From: Microbacterium sp. B35-30
GTDB taxonomy: Bacteria > Actinomycetota > Actinomycetes > Actinomycetales > Microbacteriaceae
Assembly (NCBI RefSeq): GCF_010634855.1
Contig: NZ_MWLQ01000006.1
Span: 1 to 64,000 of the forward strand
Reading direction: 5' to 3'
DNA length: 64,000 nucleotides
Position numbers and translations under genes: made by a program
Shown: positions 41,112-50,700 of the stretch, piece by piece
How the letters are laid out: each line of letters opens with the position of its first letter
Position numbering within the stretch: the first letter of the stretch is position 1
The notes under the pieces: model-generated
The model's input: only the letters and a program-made list of their open reading frames with translations
Told to the model about the DNA's origin: nothing
Databases searched by the model: none

Positions 41112-42695
41112 ATGACGCGAACCGATCAGCTGTCGCATTCCCGCCCGCGCCGCGAGGGATCCTACGGCACGCGAGTCGCCTACCGCGCTCCCGATGCGGC
41201 AGGGGACGAGGAGCTCCGACGAGGGTTGCGCATCCTCCTCCTCGTCACATCCCTGGCGGTCCTGTCGGTCGGAATCCCGGCATTCCTGATCGCTGATGTC
41301 TCGGACCTGCCGCGCAGTGACGCCTGGGTCGTCACCCTCGTACTCCTGGTCTGGGCCGGCATCCGCCTCTCGCTGCTCTGGGTGCGCGGAACGCCGAGGC
41401 TGTTCGACTTCTTCTTCTGGCTGTTCGTCTACATCTTCATGGGCATCGCTCCGACCGCCCAGATCCTGTCCGGACTCACGTCGACGACGACGCCCGGAGT
41501 CGACACCGGGCTCGACATGCCGACGACGGGGGTCGTCGTGCTCGGCGTCTTCTGCTACGAGGTGGGACGCCTGCTGTTCATGCTGCGGGAGGGGCGTCGT
41601 CGGACGGCGGGGCGGCCACTCGTCGTGCGTTCGGTCAGCAGCTGGCGCACCGTCGCGCTCTTCGTCATCTCCCTCGCCCTGAGCGGCTATGTCCTGTGGA
41701 GGCTCGGTGCGATCGCCCTGCTCGGAAGCCGGGATGCGGCGGCCGCGGCGCGTGCCGCCGCCTGGCCGGACCCCGCAGTCCGAAGCCTCGTCTTCGCGAG
41801 CGGGATCTACCCGATGCTGGTCGCGGTCGGCGCGATGGCCCAGCTGCGTCGCACCGCGAGCAGCGCCCAGAGTCGTCGGCTGGCGCTGGTCGGAGCTCTC
41901 ACGGGAGCGGCGATCCTCCTCCTCATCGTCAATCCGATCACGAGTGCGAGGTACTCCTTCGGGACCGTCGTGTTCGCCCTGGCGGTCTACGCCGGTGCCG
42001 TCCGGACGCGCCGACGGGCGCGGATCACGATGCTCGCGGCGATCGCCGGATTCCTGCTCGTCTTCCCGATCGCCGATGCATTCCGCCGCGTGGGTGCCGC
42101 GACAGGCACCCGGTCCGGGTTCTTCGACGAGTACCTGTCCAATCCGGATTACGACGCGTTCTGGCAGGTCGCCAATGCGCTGTCCTACTGGGTGGACGGT
42201 CTCGTCGCACCGATGAACCAGTTCGCCGGCAGCGCCCTTTTCTGGGTCCCTCGTGCCCTCTGGCCGAACAAGCCCACCGATACGGGCATCCTCCTGGCCG
42301 AGTACCGGGGATACACCTTCGACAATCTGTCGGCGCCGACATGGGCCGAGGCGCTGGTGAACGGCGGCATCATCGCCGTCGTGGTCGGCTTCCTTCTCCT
42401 CGGACTGGTGCTTCGGGTGATGGACAGCCGGATCGTGCCGGCCCTCCGAGTCGGTGGGGTCTGGGCGATCGTCGGCGCCATCCTCCCCGTATTCATGACG
42501 ATCCTCTTGCGCGGATCGCTGCTGCAGGCGACCGGTGCACTGTTCCTCACCGTCCTCTGCATCTTGGTGGTCGTCGGTAGCCGGGGACCCGCCGAGGCAG
42601 GTCCCGACCCCGGCCCACCACCACAGCCCACGCCGGATGCGGCCGTCACGGGATCACCCCCGGCGTCGATCCGCAGTGCGCCGGAGCCTCCGTGA
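41112..42695 (+). CDS. Oligosaccharide repeat-unit polymerase (Wzy-like)
   Basis: A 527-residue multi-spanning membrane protein with about ten to twelve hydrophobic helices and a large outside loop near residues 320-410, where SALFWVPRALWPNKPTDTG and APTWAEALVNGG resemble the O-antigen polymerase/Wzy pattern. The last 45 residues are a Pro-rich cytoplasmic tail. Wzy proteins have weak sequence identity, so the call rests on topology, that loop and the neighbours (Wzc-like kinase, flippase, glycosyltransferases). Its role would be to join lipid-linked repeat units outside the membrane. Convergent with the GT4 gene, 13 bases away. Confidence 0.82.
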   Translation: MTRTDQLSHSRPRREGSYGTRVAYRAPDAAGDEELRRGLRILLLVTSLAVLSVGIPAFLIADVSDLPRSDAWVVTLVLLVWAGIRLSLLWVRGTPRLFDFFFWLFVYIFMGIAPTAQILSGLTSTTTPGVDTGLDMPTTGVVVLGVFCYEVGRLLFMLREGRRRTAGRPLVVRSVSSWRTVALFVISLALSGYVLWRLGAIALLGSRDAAAAARAAAWPDPAVRSLVFASGIYPMLVAVGAMAQLRRTASSAQSRRLALVGALTGAAILLLIVNPITSARYSFGTVVFALAVYAGAVRTRRRARITMLAAIAGFLLVFPIADAFRRVGAATGTRSGFFDEYLSNPDYDAFWQVANALSYWVDGLVAPMNQFAGSALFWVPRALWPNKPTDTGILLAEYRGYTFDNLSAPTWAEALVNGGIIAVVVGFLLLGLVLRVMDSRIVPALRVGGVWAIVGAILPVFMTILLRGSLLQATGALFLTVLCILVVVGSRGPAEAGPDPGPPPQPTPDAAVTGSPPASIRSAPEPP

Positions 42696-42708
42696 GGGCC
42701 CGCTGCTC

Positions 42709-43812
42709 CTACCGGTAGAGACGCTCGAGACGCTCGGCGATGACAGCCATGCTGCGCTCTGAGCGCACGGCATCCCGACCCCGTGCGCCCATGGCAGCGG
42801 CGCGCTCCGGATCCGCGACCAGGGTCCGCAGCGCAGCGGCGAGGCTCTCGACGGTGTGGTCCGTCACGATGCCCGCGTCGTGCTCACGGACGAACGGAGC
42901 CAGTCCGCAGGTGTCGGTGACGACGACCGGCAGTCCGACCGACATCGCCTCCAGCACCGACATCGGGTAAGGCTCGTCGACACTCGGCAGAACGTACAGC
43001 GTGGCCTGCCGCATCCGCTCCGCCGCGCCACTCATGCCGACGGGACCCTCCCACGCGATGCGATCGGCCGCTCCGGAAGAGGCGATCGCGCTCAGTACCG
43101 ACGCACCCTCGCCCTCATCCGGTCCGACGAGCGCGAAGTCGGCGTCGGGGAACTCGGATGCCACGCGCGCCGCGGCCTCGACGAACACGACCGGGTGCTT
43201 GCGGGATGCGAGGCGGGCAAGGTAGAGCACCCTCGCCGGGCCTGCCGCTGCTGCCGCTGCCTCGAGCGGAACCCCGTTGGGCAGCTCTTCCAGGCGAGCC
43301 TCCCCGTGCGAGACGACCTCCAACGACGCGCGCTCCCGCGAGGTCAGGTAGGTAACGATCCGGGCCCGTCGCAGCACGGGCCGGGTCAGCGCCAGATCGA
43401 GGGGAACGGCCAGCAGATGGCTCGTCTCATCGATCATGCCGTGCGTCTGCACGACGATCGGCACCGCGCGCCGGAGCGCGATGAGCGCCGAAGGAAGCGT
43501 CACGAGGTCGCGCGCAGCGTGCACGTGCACGACGTCGAACTCCCGGGCATGGCGGTGGACGGCTCTCCACAGCTCCGGGGAGCCGAGCCCCGCGAACCCG
43601 GTCCGGGGCAGGAGGGTGCGGGCGGGAAAGAGCTTGACCGGCACGCCCTCGATCTCGGTCGGGACGTTCCCCTCGAACCCGCGGTGCGTCCCGGCGAGCA
43701 CCACCTGATGCCCGCGGTCCTGGAGTGCGCGGAGCTGATTGACCGCGACCCGGGTCGGCCCGCCGTACTCGCCCGACGGGCTCAGCAGCGTGACCACACC
43801 GAGGATCTTCAC
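42709..43812 (-). CDS. GT4-family glycosyltransferase
   Basis: A 367-residue GT-B fold glycosyltransferase. Near the N-terminus is PSGEYGGPTRVAVNQLRAL, the loop binding the donor nucleotide; the acceptor region has HVHAARDLVTLPSA; the C-terminal half carries VLYLARLASRKHP and the E-x7-E motif in VDEPYPMSVLEAMSVGLPVV. It transfers a sugar from a nucleotide donor to a lipid-linked repeat unit; specificity is not readable. The GTG start at 43812 overlaps the acetyltransferase stop (GTGA); the frame is open 51 codons upstream but that is shadow sequence. Confidence 0.9.
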   Translation of the reverse strand: MKILGVVTLLSPSGEYGGPTRVAVNQLRALQDRGHQVVLAGTHRGFEGNVPTEIEGVPVKLFPARTLLPRTGFAGLGSPELWRAVHRHAREFDVVHVHAARDLVTLPSALIALRRAVPIVVQTHGMIDETSHLLAVPLDLALTRPVLRRARIVTYLTSRERASLEVVSHGEARLEELPNGVPLEAAAAAAGPARVLYLARLASRKHPVVFVEAAARVASEFPDADFALVGPDEGEGASVLSAIASSGAADRIAWEGPVGMSGAAERMRQATLYVLPSVDEPYPMSVLEAMSVGLPVVVTDTCGLAPFVREHDAGIVTDHTVESLAAALRTLVADPERAAAMGARGRDAVRSERSMAVIAERLERLYR

Positions 43813-44363
43813 GCGGTCGGCTCCACCGGGTCGCGGACGGATGCGCGCGGGGCGAGGACGACGGATTCCGGCGGCACGTCCGATGTGACCAGCGCCGTAG
43901 CGCCGACGACGGCATCCCGACCCACCCTCACGCCGCGCAGGACCGTCGCCCGCGCCGCGATCCACGCCCCGTCCTCGATCGTGATCGGGGCGTTGTCGAA
44001 CTCGAACGTCGGGGAGCGTCGGTCGTGGCTGCCTGTGCAGAGGAAGACGCCCTGTGAGATGCAGACGTCATCGCCGATCGTCACAGGCTCGAGATTGAGG
44101 ATCCACACGCGTTCGCCGATCCACGAGTCGTCGCCGATCGTGAGCTTCCACGGCCAGTGGACGCGAACGCCGGAACGGAGGTTCACGCCCTCGCCGATGC
44201 GGGCGCCGAAAGCTCTCAGTACCCTGACGCGAACCGTGGCCGGCACGAACCAGGGCATCACGAGGAGGCTGGAGGCGAGCTGCCATGCCGCCTGCCAGGC
44301 GATGCCGCGCCCCTTGTCGTAGCCGGCGCCCGTGAAACCGGCAAGACTGCGTCGTCCCCCCAT
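43809..44363 (-). CDS. Hexapeptide-repeat acyltransferase (WcaF/maltose O-acetyltransferase-like)
   Basis: A 184-residue left-handed beta-helix acyltransferase, with repeated [LIV]-G-x-x-x-x turns: IGEGVNLRSGV, IGDDSWIG, IGDDVCISQGVFLCTGSHD, IEDGAWIAARATVLRGVRVGRDAVVG. The catalytic-type His is in CTGSHD. The family O-acetylates sugars of surface glycans using acetyl-CoA. A hydrophobic helix near residues 30-50 could tether it to the membrane. ATG at 44363 was chosen (AGGA upstream); a second ATG at 44372 and longer forms are possible. Co-translated with the GT4 gene downstream. The SGNH hydrolase at 35788 may reverse its action. Confidence 0.88.
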   Translation of the reverse strand: MGGRRSLAGFTGAGYDKGRGIAWQAAWQLASSLLVMPWFVPATVRVRVLRAFGARIGEGVNLRSGVRVHWPWKLTIGDDSWIGERVWILNLEPVTIGDDVCISQGVFLCTGSHDRRSPTFEFDNAPITIEDGAWIAARATVLRGVRVGRDAVVGATALVTSDVPPESVVLAPRASVRDPVEPTA

Positions 44364-44478
44364 GGGCGACATCCTAGCCACGCGTGATTTCCGCAGGCCA
44401 GCCGCTATGATCACTCGCACGCACCTCGCGGACCGCTCACTGCTGTCGCGGTCGATCACACCGTCGAGGGAGGGTCGG

Positions 44479-45621
44479 GTGACAGGGTCCGATCGACTGC
44501 GAGCGGTGTGGGTGAGCGGCGCGTTCGGGTTCGGCGACGATCTGGCCTACTTCCGCGAGGTCCTCGGGCAGTTCGCCCGAAGATTCCCGGATGCCGCCGT
44601 CCTCGTGAGAGAGGGCTATCCTCTCGAGCGATACCCGGAGCTTCCGCTCGCCCCGGACCTGCGCTTCTGGGTGCGCGGACGCGACCGCCGGGTGGGGGGG
44701 TTCACGTACACGGGCAACATCCGCGTGCCGACGCCCCGGGCAGTCTGGCGGATGCTGCGGCGTCCGACCGATGTCGTCATCGTCGTCGAGTTCACTCCCA
44801 CGGCACTCGTCTCGGCCGCCACGGCGCACCTCCGGCGACGTCGGGTGGTGCAGCTGATCGAATCCGAGCCGTCGTTCCGCGGCGGCGCGGAGGGCCGACT
44901 CGCCACGATGGTGAAGCGGATCTTCGCGCGTCGGTCGCACATCGTGCTGGTGAGCAACGAGCGGACCGCGCGGTACGCGCGGGAGCGCCTGGGCATCCGC
45001 GCCGGGCGGTTGCGCGTCGGGCCGTATCTCACGTCCCAGCCGGCGGAGGATCCGCCGCCGGCTTTCGACGACGGCGGCCCCGTGCGCTTCCTGTTCCTGA
45101 ACAGCCTTCAGCGCAGGAAGGGGCTCCACCTCCTCCTGGCCGCCCTCGCCGTCCTCCCCGAGCTCGGACGCGAGTGGACGCTGGATGTCGTCGGGGACGG
45201 ACCTGAGCGCGCGGCGCTCGAACGGCAGGTCGTCGACCTGGGGCTGGTCGAGAGGGTCCACTTCCACGGGCGAAGGGCGCACGACGAGGTGGCTGCGGAC
45301 TACGCTCGCGCGCACGTCGTCATCTGTCCGACGCAGGGGGACTACCGCTCGCTCGCGGGCTTCGAGGCCGTCAACGCGCGGCGTCCCGTGGTGCTGTCGA
45401 CGCGGGACGGCGCCGCCGAGGAGATCATCGCGTCGGGAGCTGCCGCCGTCGCGGTCGATCCCGTGGACCCGCGAGCGCTCGCCGAGGCGCTTGCGACCTT
45501 CCTTCGGGACGACGCGCACCTCGCGGAGCAGCTGGCGATCGCGGCAGCGCCGCCGGAACGATTCAGTGTCGAGGCCGTCGGCGCCAACCTCGAAGCCGCG
45601 GTTCGAGCGGCGGCGAGATGA
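44479..45621 (+). CDS. GT4-family glycosyltransferase
   Basis: A 380-residue GT-B glycosyltransferase. It opens with RAVWVSGAFGFGDDLAYFREVLGQF, and the C-terminal half has VRFLFLNSLQRRKGLHLL, WTLDVVGDGPER, VHFHGRRAHDEVAADY, and a donor-binding stretch VICPTQGDYRSLAGFEAVNA. The acceptor domain has no membrane helix. GTG at 44479 was chosen as start because GGAGGG precedes it and the protein then begins right at the first strand; upstream ATGs (44407, 44332) run into the divergent acetyltransferase promoter. It is co-translated with the flippase-like gene (ATGA overlap). Donor and acceptor unknown. Confidence 0.88.
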   Translation: MTGSDRLRAVWVSGAFGFGDDLAYFREVLGQFARRFPDAAVLVREGYPLERYPELPLAPDLRFWVRGRDRRVGGFTYTGNIRVPTPRAVWRMLRRPTDVVIVVEFTPTALVSAATAHLRRRRVVQLIESEPSFRGGAEGRLATMVKRIFARRSHIVLVSNERTARYARERLGIRAGRLRVGPYLTSQPAEDPPPAFDDGGPVRFLFLNSLQRRKGLHLLLAALAVLPELGREWTLDVVGDGPERAALERQVVDLGLVERVHFHGRRAHDEVAADYARAHVVICPTQGDYRSLAGFEAVNARRPVVLSTRDGAAEEIIASGAAAVAVDPVDPRALAEALATFLRDDAHLAEQLAIAAAPPERFSVEAVGANLEAAVRAAAR

Positions 45622-46817
45622 GCCCCCGTGCGCGGCTCCCCCGTCCGCTGACCGTCGCGCAGATCCTCTCGAGCGCCGCAGGGGCGCTGCCCATGCTGAT
45701 CGCTGCGGTCCGCATGGATCCAGCAGCGTTCACCTCGTTCTCGATCATCACGCTGGCCGGTGCGCTCGCCGTCGCGGGATCCCGGGCGGCACTCTTCCAG
45801 CCGGCGCTCATCTTCCAGCGAGTCGACGCGCATGCGCTCGTGCCCGCGCGGTACATGCTCGTCGCCTCATCGCTGTCGGCTCTCGCGGTGGGGGCGATCG
45901 CGATCAGCTCGGGCGGGGCCGCTGCCGGCGAGGCCGTGATCATCGGTGTGGCCGGCGCCGTTCCGGTGTTCTACGACTGGGTCCGATATCGCGCCATCGG
46001 CTCGAGCCGCCGATGGGCCGTCGCAGCCGGCGACGCCGTGCGCGTGACCCTCGTCTCGGCGACGGCGCTGCCGGTCCTCGCCGCCACGCCGCTGTCGTTC
46101 ATGCTCGCGATCGGTGTGTCGTGCGCGATCGCGGCTGCCGTGGTGCTCCCGCAGGTCCCGCTGCGCGTGGGGGTCTACCCCTACCGCAGCTACCGGTCCT
46201 CCGCTGCCTGGCAGACGCTCGACTTCGTCGTCGGGCAGTTCATCGTCTCGGTGCCCCTCTTCGTGCTCGCCGGCGCCGGCGCGAACGACCTCATCGGCGG
46301 AGTCCGGCTCGCGCAGACCCTGCTCGGACCGCTGAATCTGGCGTTCGCGGCGACGACGACGAACATCGTCGCCGACGGTGCCACGCATGTCGACTACCGG
46401 CAGGCGTCGGCGATCATCGCACGCGGCTGGCGCGCCAGCATCCGGCTCGGGCTCCTCGCGACCGCCGGTGTCGCGTTCCTCGTCGGCGTCGTCTGGTTCA
46501 CCGGCTGGGCTCCCGCGGGTGTCGAACGCGCGGACCTCCTGCTCGGCCTCGTCCTGATCGGCGCGTCGACGATCCTCACGGGGTGGGCGGGCATCCACGG
46601 CATCGTGCTGCGCGTGCTCGATCACCAATCCGCGGTGACTCTGGTCCGCATCGGCATCGCCGCGGCCACGACAGCGGGGTTCCTGATCGGCTACGGGCTC
46701 GGCGGCGACGAGTGGAGTCTCGTGCTCGGTTTCGCCGCGAACGCGATCTCGGCACCGCTCCTGTTCCTCCCCGTCGCGCTGTTCTACTACCGACGGGACA
46801 CACGGGAGGCGCCGTAG
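45618..46817 (+). CDS. Wzx-like polysaccharide flippase family protein
   Basis: A 399-residue membrane protein with about twelve hydrophobic helices, few charged loops and no soluble domain. It starts LPRPLTVAQILSSAAGALPM and has an internal repeat-like arrangement as in the MOP/Wzx families. Position after a glycosyltransferase, with an overlap of four bases, and near Wzy- and Wzc-like genes supports a role in moving lipid-linked repeat units across the membrane. Wzx proteins are short of fixed motifs, so the exact family is inferred from topology and context. Confidence 0.75.
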   Translation: MSPRARLPRPLTVAQILSSAAGALPMLIAAVRMDPAAFTSFSIITLAGALAVAGSRAALFQPALIFQRVDAHALVPARYMLVASSLSALAVGAIAISSGGAAAGEAVIIGVAGAVPVFYDWVRYRAIGSSRRWAVAAGDAVRVTLVSATALPVLAATPLSFMLAIGVSCAIAAAVVLPQVPLRVGVYPYRSYRSSAAWQTLDFVVGQFIVSVPLFVLAGAGANDLIGGVRLAQTLLGPLNLAFAATTTNIVADGATHVDYRQASAIIARGWRASIRLGLLATAGVAFLVGVVWFTGWAPAGVERADLLLGLVLIGASTILTGWAGIHGIVLRVLDHQSAVTLVRIGIAAATTAGFLIGYGLGGDEWSLVLGFAANAISAPLLFLPVALFYYRRDTREAP

Positions 46818-46829
46818 CCTCTCCGTCGG

Positions 46830-47546
46830 TCAGCTCGTGCGCTTCAGCACCCTGAACCACTTGAAGAGCAGAGCCACCGTGATGAGAGCGGTCAAGCCTC
46901 CGAGGGCGGCATAGACGACGAAGAAGATCTGCGATGCCCCCCACAGGAGGAAGGCGAGGGCGAGGACCCCGTAGTCGGCGGGGAGCAAGCCGACCGCGCG
47001 GATCGCCGAGGGTGACCTCGGCGGCTCGGCGGAGTGTGGCCGAGTGCGGCGGAGCAGCTCGAAGATCGTCATTCCCGAGAAGAGCACGACCGCGACGAGC
47101 ATGTAGGCCAGCGGGATCAGCAGCCACGGCCCCGTCAGGAGCCCTTGCGTCGCTGCCGCGACGAGCACCGCGGCGTGGACGGCGACCATCTTGCCGGAAT
47201 CGACGACGTGGTCGAGCCATTCGCCTGCGAGGCTGCCGCGCCCGGTCAATCGCGCGACCTGCCCGTCCGCGGAGTCCAGGGCGAATCCGAGCACCAGGAG
47301 GACCGCGACAGCCAGACCGGTGATCCAGCCGGCGGGGCTCAGCACCAGCACGATCAGGCCCACGGCGGTGAAGAGCGCCGAGACGGCGGTCACGCCGTTG
47401 GGGGAGACCCCGGTGGAAGCGGCTGTCGCCGCAAGGAGCCGTCCGACGGGACGGTTGATGTACCGCGAATACAGCGAGACTCCCACTCGGCTCTTCTGCG
47501 AGCTCGACAAGGAATCCATGGCTTCGCGAAAGCTCAGGCCGGACAT
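46830..47546 (-). CDS. CDP-alcohol phosphatidyltransferase family protein
   Basis: A 238-residue membrane enzyme. The family signature D-x2-D-G-x2-A-R-x8-G-x3-D-x3-D is complete in DSADGQVAR, then G and EWLDHVVD, near residues 100-125. About six hydrophobic helices surround it. The family transfers a phospho-alcohol from a CDP-alcohol to a hydroxyl group, usually in lipid synthesis. In a glycan locus with a TagD-like cytidylyltransferase (35172) it may instead add polyol phosphate to a lipid or glycan carrier; this is inference. ATG at 47546 has a G-rich sequence directly before it; ATG 47519 is an alternative. Confidence 0.87.
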   Translation of the reverse strand: MSGLSFREAMDSLSSSQKSRVGVSLYSRYINRPVGRLLAATAASTGVSPNGVTAVSALFTAVGLIVLVLSPAGWITGLAVAVLLVLGFALDSADGQVARLTGRGSLAGEWLDHVVDSGKMVAVHAAVLVAAATQGLLTGPWLLIPLAYMLVAVVLFSGMTIFELLRRTRPHSAEPPRSPSAIRAVGLLPADYGVLALAFLLWGASQIFFVVYAALGGLTALITVALLFKWFRVLKRTS

Positions 47547-47772
47547 TTCCCCCACTGTCCCCGCACCGTCTGGCACGAGTATCGGAATCCACCCTGCCGC
47601 CTGACGCGTCGTCGTGTAAACTCCACGGTCAAGCGTACTGGCAAGTTGCACCCGACGATGATGCCGAAATCGCAGCGACAGCACGTGTGCCCGCGGACGG
47701 GAGCCTGTGGGCAACCGGTGATCCACTGGGGAGGTGCGGCACCGGTCTCGAATTCTGGGAATCGGGGTTGAC
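47547..47772 (+). promoter_or_regulatory. Leader region of the first giant secreted protein
   Basis: This 226-base gap has a weak -10-like TAAACT at 47617-47622 and, near its end, the perfect inverted repeat ACCGGTG (47714-47720) / CACCGGT (47740-47746). The word GCCTGTGGGCA (47703-47713) recurs in the leader of the paralogous gene (near 53494). I see no known riboswitch in it and no small gene. Confidence 0.35.
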
Positions 47773-50700
47773 GTGCGTACTCGCATTTTCGCGAGCCTCG
47801 CCGCTGTTGCGGCGCTCGTGATCGGATTGATCGCTGTACCACCTGCCGAAGAGGCGAAGGCCCTCTCGCCTGATCTACCGTTCAGCGCCGATGCGCTGCC
47901 GACGTGGCAGACGAACGGCGTCGTCTGGCAGGTGGCGATATCCCGCGGCAGGGCGGTGGTCGGGGGAACCTTCAGCCAGATCCGCCCGGGCGCAGGACAG
48001 GCGGGCGCTGCGAGAAGTCTGCAGAGCCTGGCCATTCTGAACGCCGCGACAGGGGAGCCGGACGCATGTCAGCTGCCGGTCGCCTTCAGCGGCGGTACGG
48101 CCGCGGTGTACGCGGTGAAGGCGGCACCCGACGGCAATACGGTCTTCATCGGCGGCCAGTTCACGAGCGTCGGCGGCGTCGCGGTGAGCCGGCTCGCGGA
48201 GATCAATGTCGCCACCTGCGCCGTCACACCGTTCCGCGTGAACGGCATCTCGAGCTACGTGCTCGAGATCGAGCCCTCCAACGAGTTCGTCTACTTCGGC
48301 GGCGTCTTCCAGACGGTCGGCGGGCAGTCAAGGCGCAGCTTCGCGAAGGTCAATCGAGCCGGTGTCCTGCAGACGCAGTTCGTCGCCAACGCCTCCGGCG
48401 TGACGGAGGAGCTGTACAGCAACATCGTCGTGCCCAACAAGAATGCACGCGGGGATGCGCTCCAGCTCTCCCCGGACGGCACCAGGCTCGCGATCGGGGG
48501 GGACTGGTTCGACATCAACGGATCGGCGTCTCACAGCTTCGCCGTCGTGGATTCGACGACGGGAGCGGTGGTGCGGACGTGGCCGGCCAGCACGGTCGGC
48601 AACACCTCGCGGACGAAGATGATCAGCTCCGACGGCACGCGCTTCTTCGTGGCGCAGGAGGGATTCGCCGGGTTCGACGGCGCTCTCGCCTACAACTGGT
48701 CCGATTACAGCCAGGCATGGCGCGACAATTGCGCCGGCGCCACGCAGGCCATCGTGCCCTACCAGGGCCTGCTGTTCGAGGCGCACCATCGCCATGACTG
48801 CGGGGCGATGGGGATGTTCCCCGACGGCCGACGCACGTTCCTCTCGGTGAGCCGCGCCACTGACCCGACGCAGCTGCAGATCGGCTGGCTTCCGGAGCTG
48901 AACGACGGCACCGGCGAGGGCATCGGCCCGCGCTCGATCGCGATCGGTGCGGGCACGAACGGCACGCCGTACTTGTGGGTCGGCGGCGAGTTCACCCGCG
49001 TCAACGGCGCCAACCAGCAGGGGGTGACGCGGTTCAGTCCGACGGATACCGGCGCCCCGCCGGTCCCGGCGCTCGCCGCACGCGCCATCACGCCGAACGC
49101 CGTCCAGGTCAATATCCGCGGCGTCTATGATCCGGATGACTCGGACATCACGTACGCCGTCTACCGCGGGAACAACACGACGACCCCCGTCTGGACCGGA
49201 GTGGCGCAGTCGAAGCACTGGTATCGCTTCCAGTCGACGTTCGTCGACACGAACGTCACACCCGGAACGAGCTACACCTATCGTGTGCGGGCGATCGACC
49301 GGGCGAACAACCAAAGCGCACTGTCGGGGACGGCGACGGTGACGGCATCGGCGACAGGCTCCGTCTACGCCTCCACGGTCATCGCGGATCAGCCGCGGCT
49401 CTTCTACCGCTACGACGACACGGCGAACGCCCAGTGGGTCGTGGACAGCGCCGGCCCGACGCTCGTCGGGCTCAACGGCCTCGCGCAGAACGGTGTGAAC
49501 CGCACCGCCGCCGGTGCGATCCCCAACGACGTCAGCCGTAGTGCGACGTTCACCGACACACAGCCGAGCGGGCTTCCTCAGTACATCTGGAACGATGTCA
49601 TCGCGCCCGGACCGACCGTGTACTCGGTGGAGACGTGGTTCCGCACGACGTCGACCACGGGTGGGGCGCTTGCCAACTACGGGTCTTCGACGGGTCGTCC
49701 TCGTACGGACGACGGCACGGATCGCGTCAGCGGCACGGTCGATCGCGTCGTGTACATGGAGAACGGGACCGGGTTCCTCCGGTTCGGCGTGCGCGCCGGC
49801 TTCGGCACGACCACGCTGCGGAGCCTCGCGGCGGTCAACGACGGCCAGTGGCACCACGTGATCGGCACCCAGGGTCCGGGCGGCATGCAACTGTACGTCG
49901 ACGGTGTCCTCCAGGCGCAGAACGCCACGACGGGCAGCGGCACGTACAACGGCACGTGGCACGTGGGCGGCGACAGCCTCAACGGCTACCCGAGTGCGGG
50001 CAACACCTTGGTCAACCGCTACTTCGACGGTCAGCTGGACGAGACGGCGGTGTACTACCAGGCGCTGTCGCCACAGCAGGTGCAGAACCACTTCAACGTC
50101 GGCACGGGCTTCGTCGACACGCTGGTTCCGAGCACGCCTCAAGGTGTTGCCGCGTCGTTCGACGGAGCAAACGTCGACGTGACATGGACCGCCTCGACCG
50201 ACAACGTCGGCGTCGCGGGTTACCGGGTCTATCGCGGGACGGCCGCCGGGTTCACCCCCGCGGCCGACACTCTCCGTGGGACGGTCGCCGGCACGACGTT
50301 CGAAGACATCGCACCGCCTCCTGGCACCTTCTATTACAAGGTCGTCGCCTTCGACGGCGCCAACAACGCGAGCGCGGCCTCCGCGGCCTCCGCTCCCGTC
50401 ACCGTCGTCGACGGTGTGGCGCCGAGCGTCCCGACGGGAGTGAACGCCGTGGCGGCGGGACAGGCGGCCGACGTCTCGTGGACGGCCTCGACCGACAACG
50501 CCGGGGTGACAGGGTACGCCCTCTACCGAGGGTCGGATGCCGGGTTCGTGCCGAGCATGGAGACGCTCATCCAGCCGAACATCGTCGGCACCTCGTATCA
50601 CGACGCGCCGCTCTCCGAGGGCACGTGGTACTACAAGGTCACCGCTCGCGACGCCGCCGGGAACGTCTCCGGTGCGTCGAGCGCGGCATCCGTTGTCATC

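Noticed and set aside
47640..47772. Riboswitch (c-di-AMP, c-di-GMP or cobalamin type) upstream of the giant secreted genes
   Set aside because: I compared the leaders by eye with these consensus elements. Short shared words (GCCTGTGGGCA) and hairpins are present, but no class-specific core was found.
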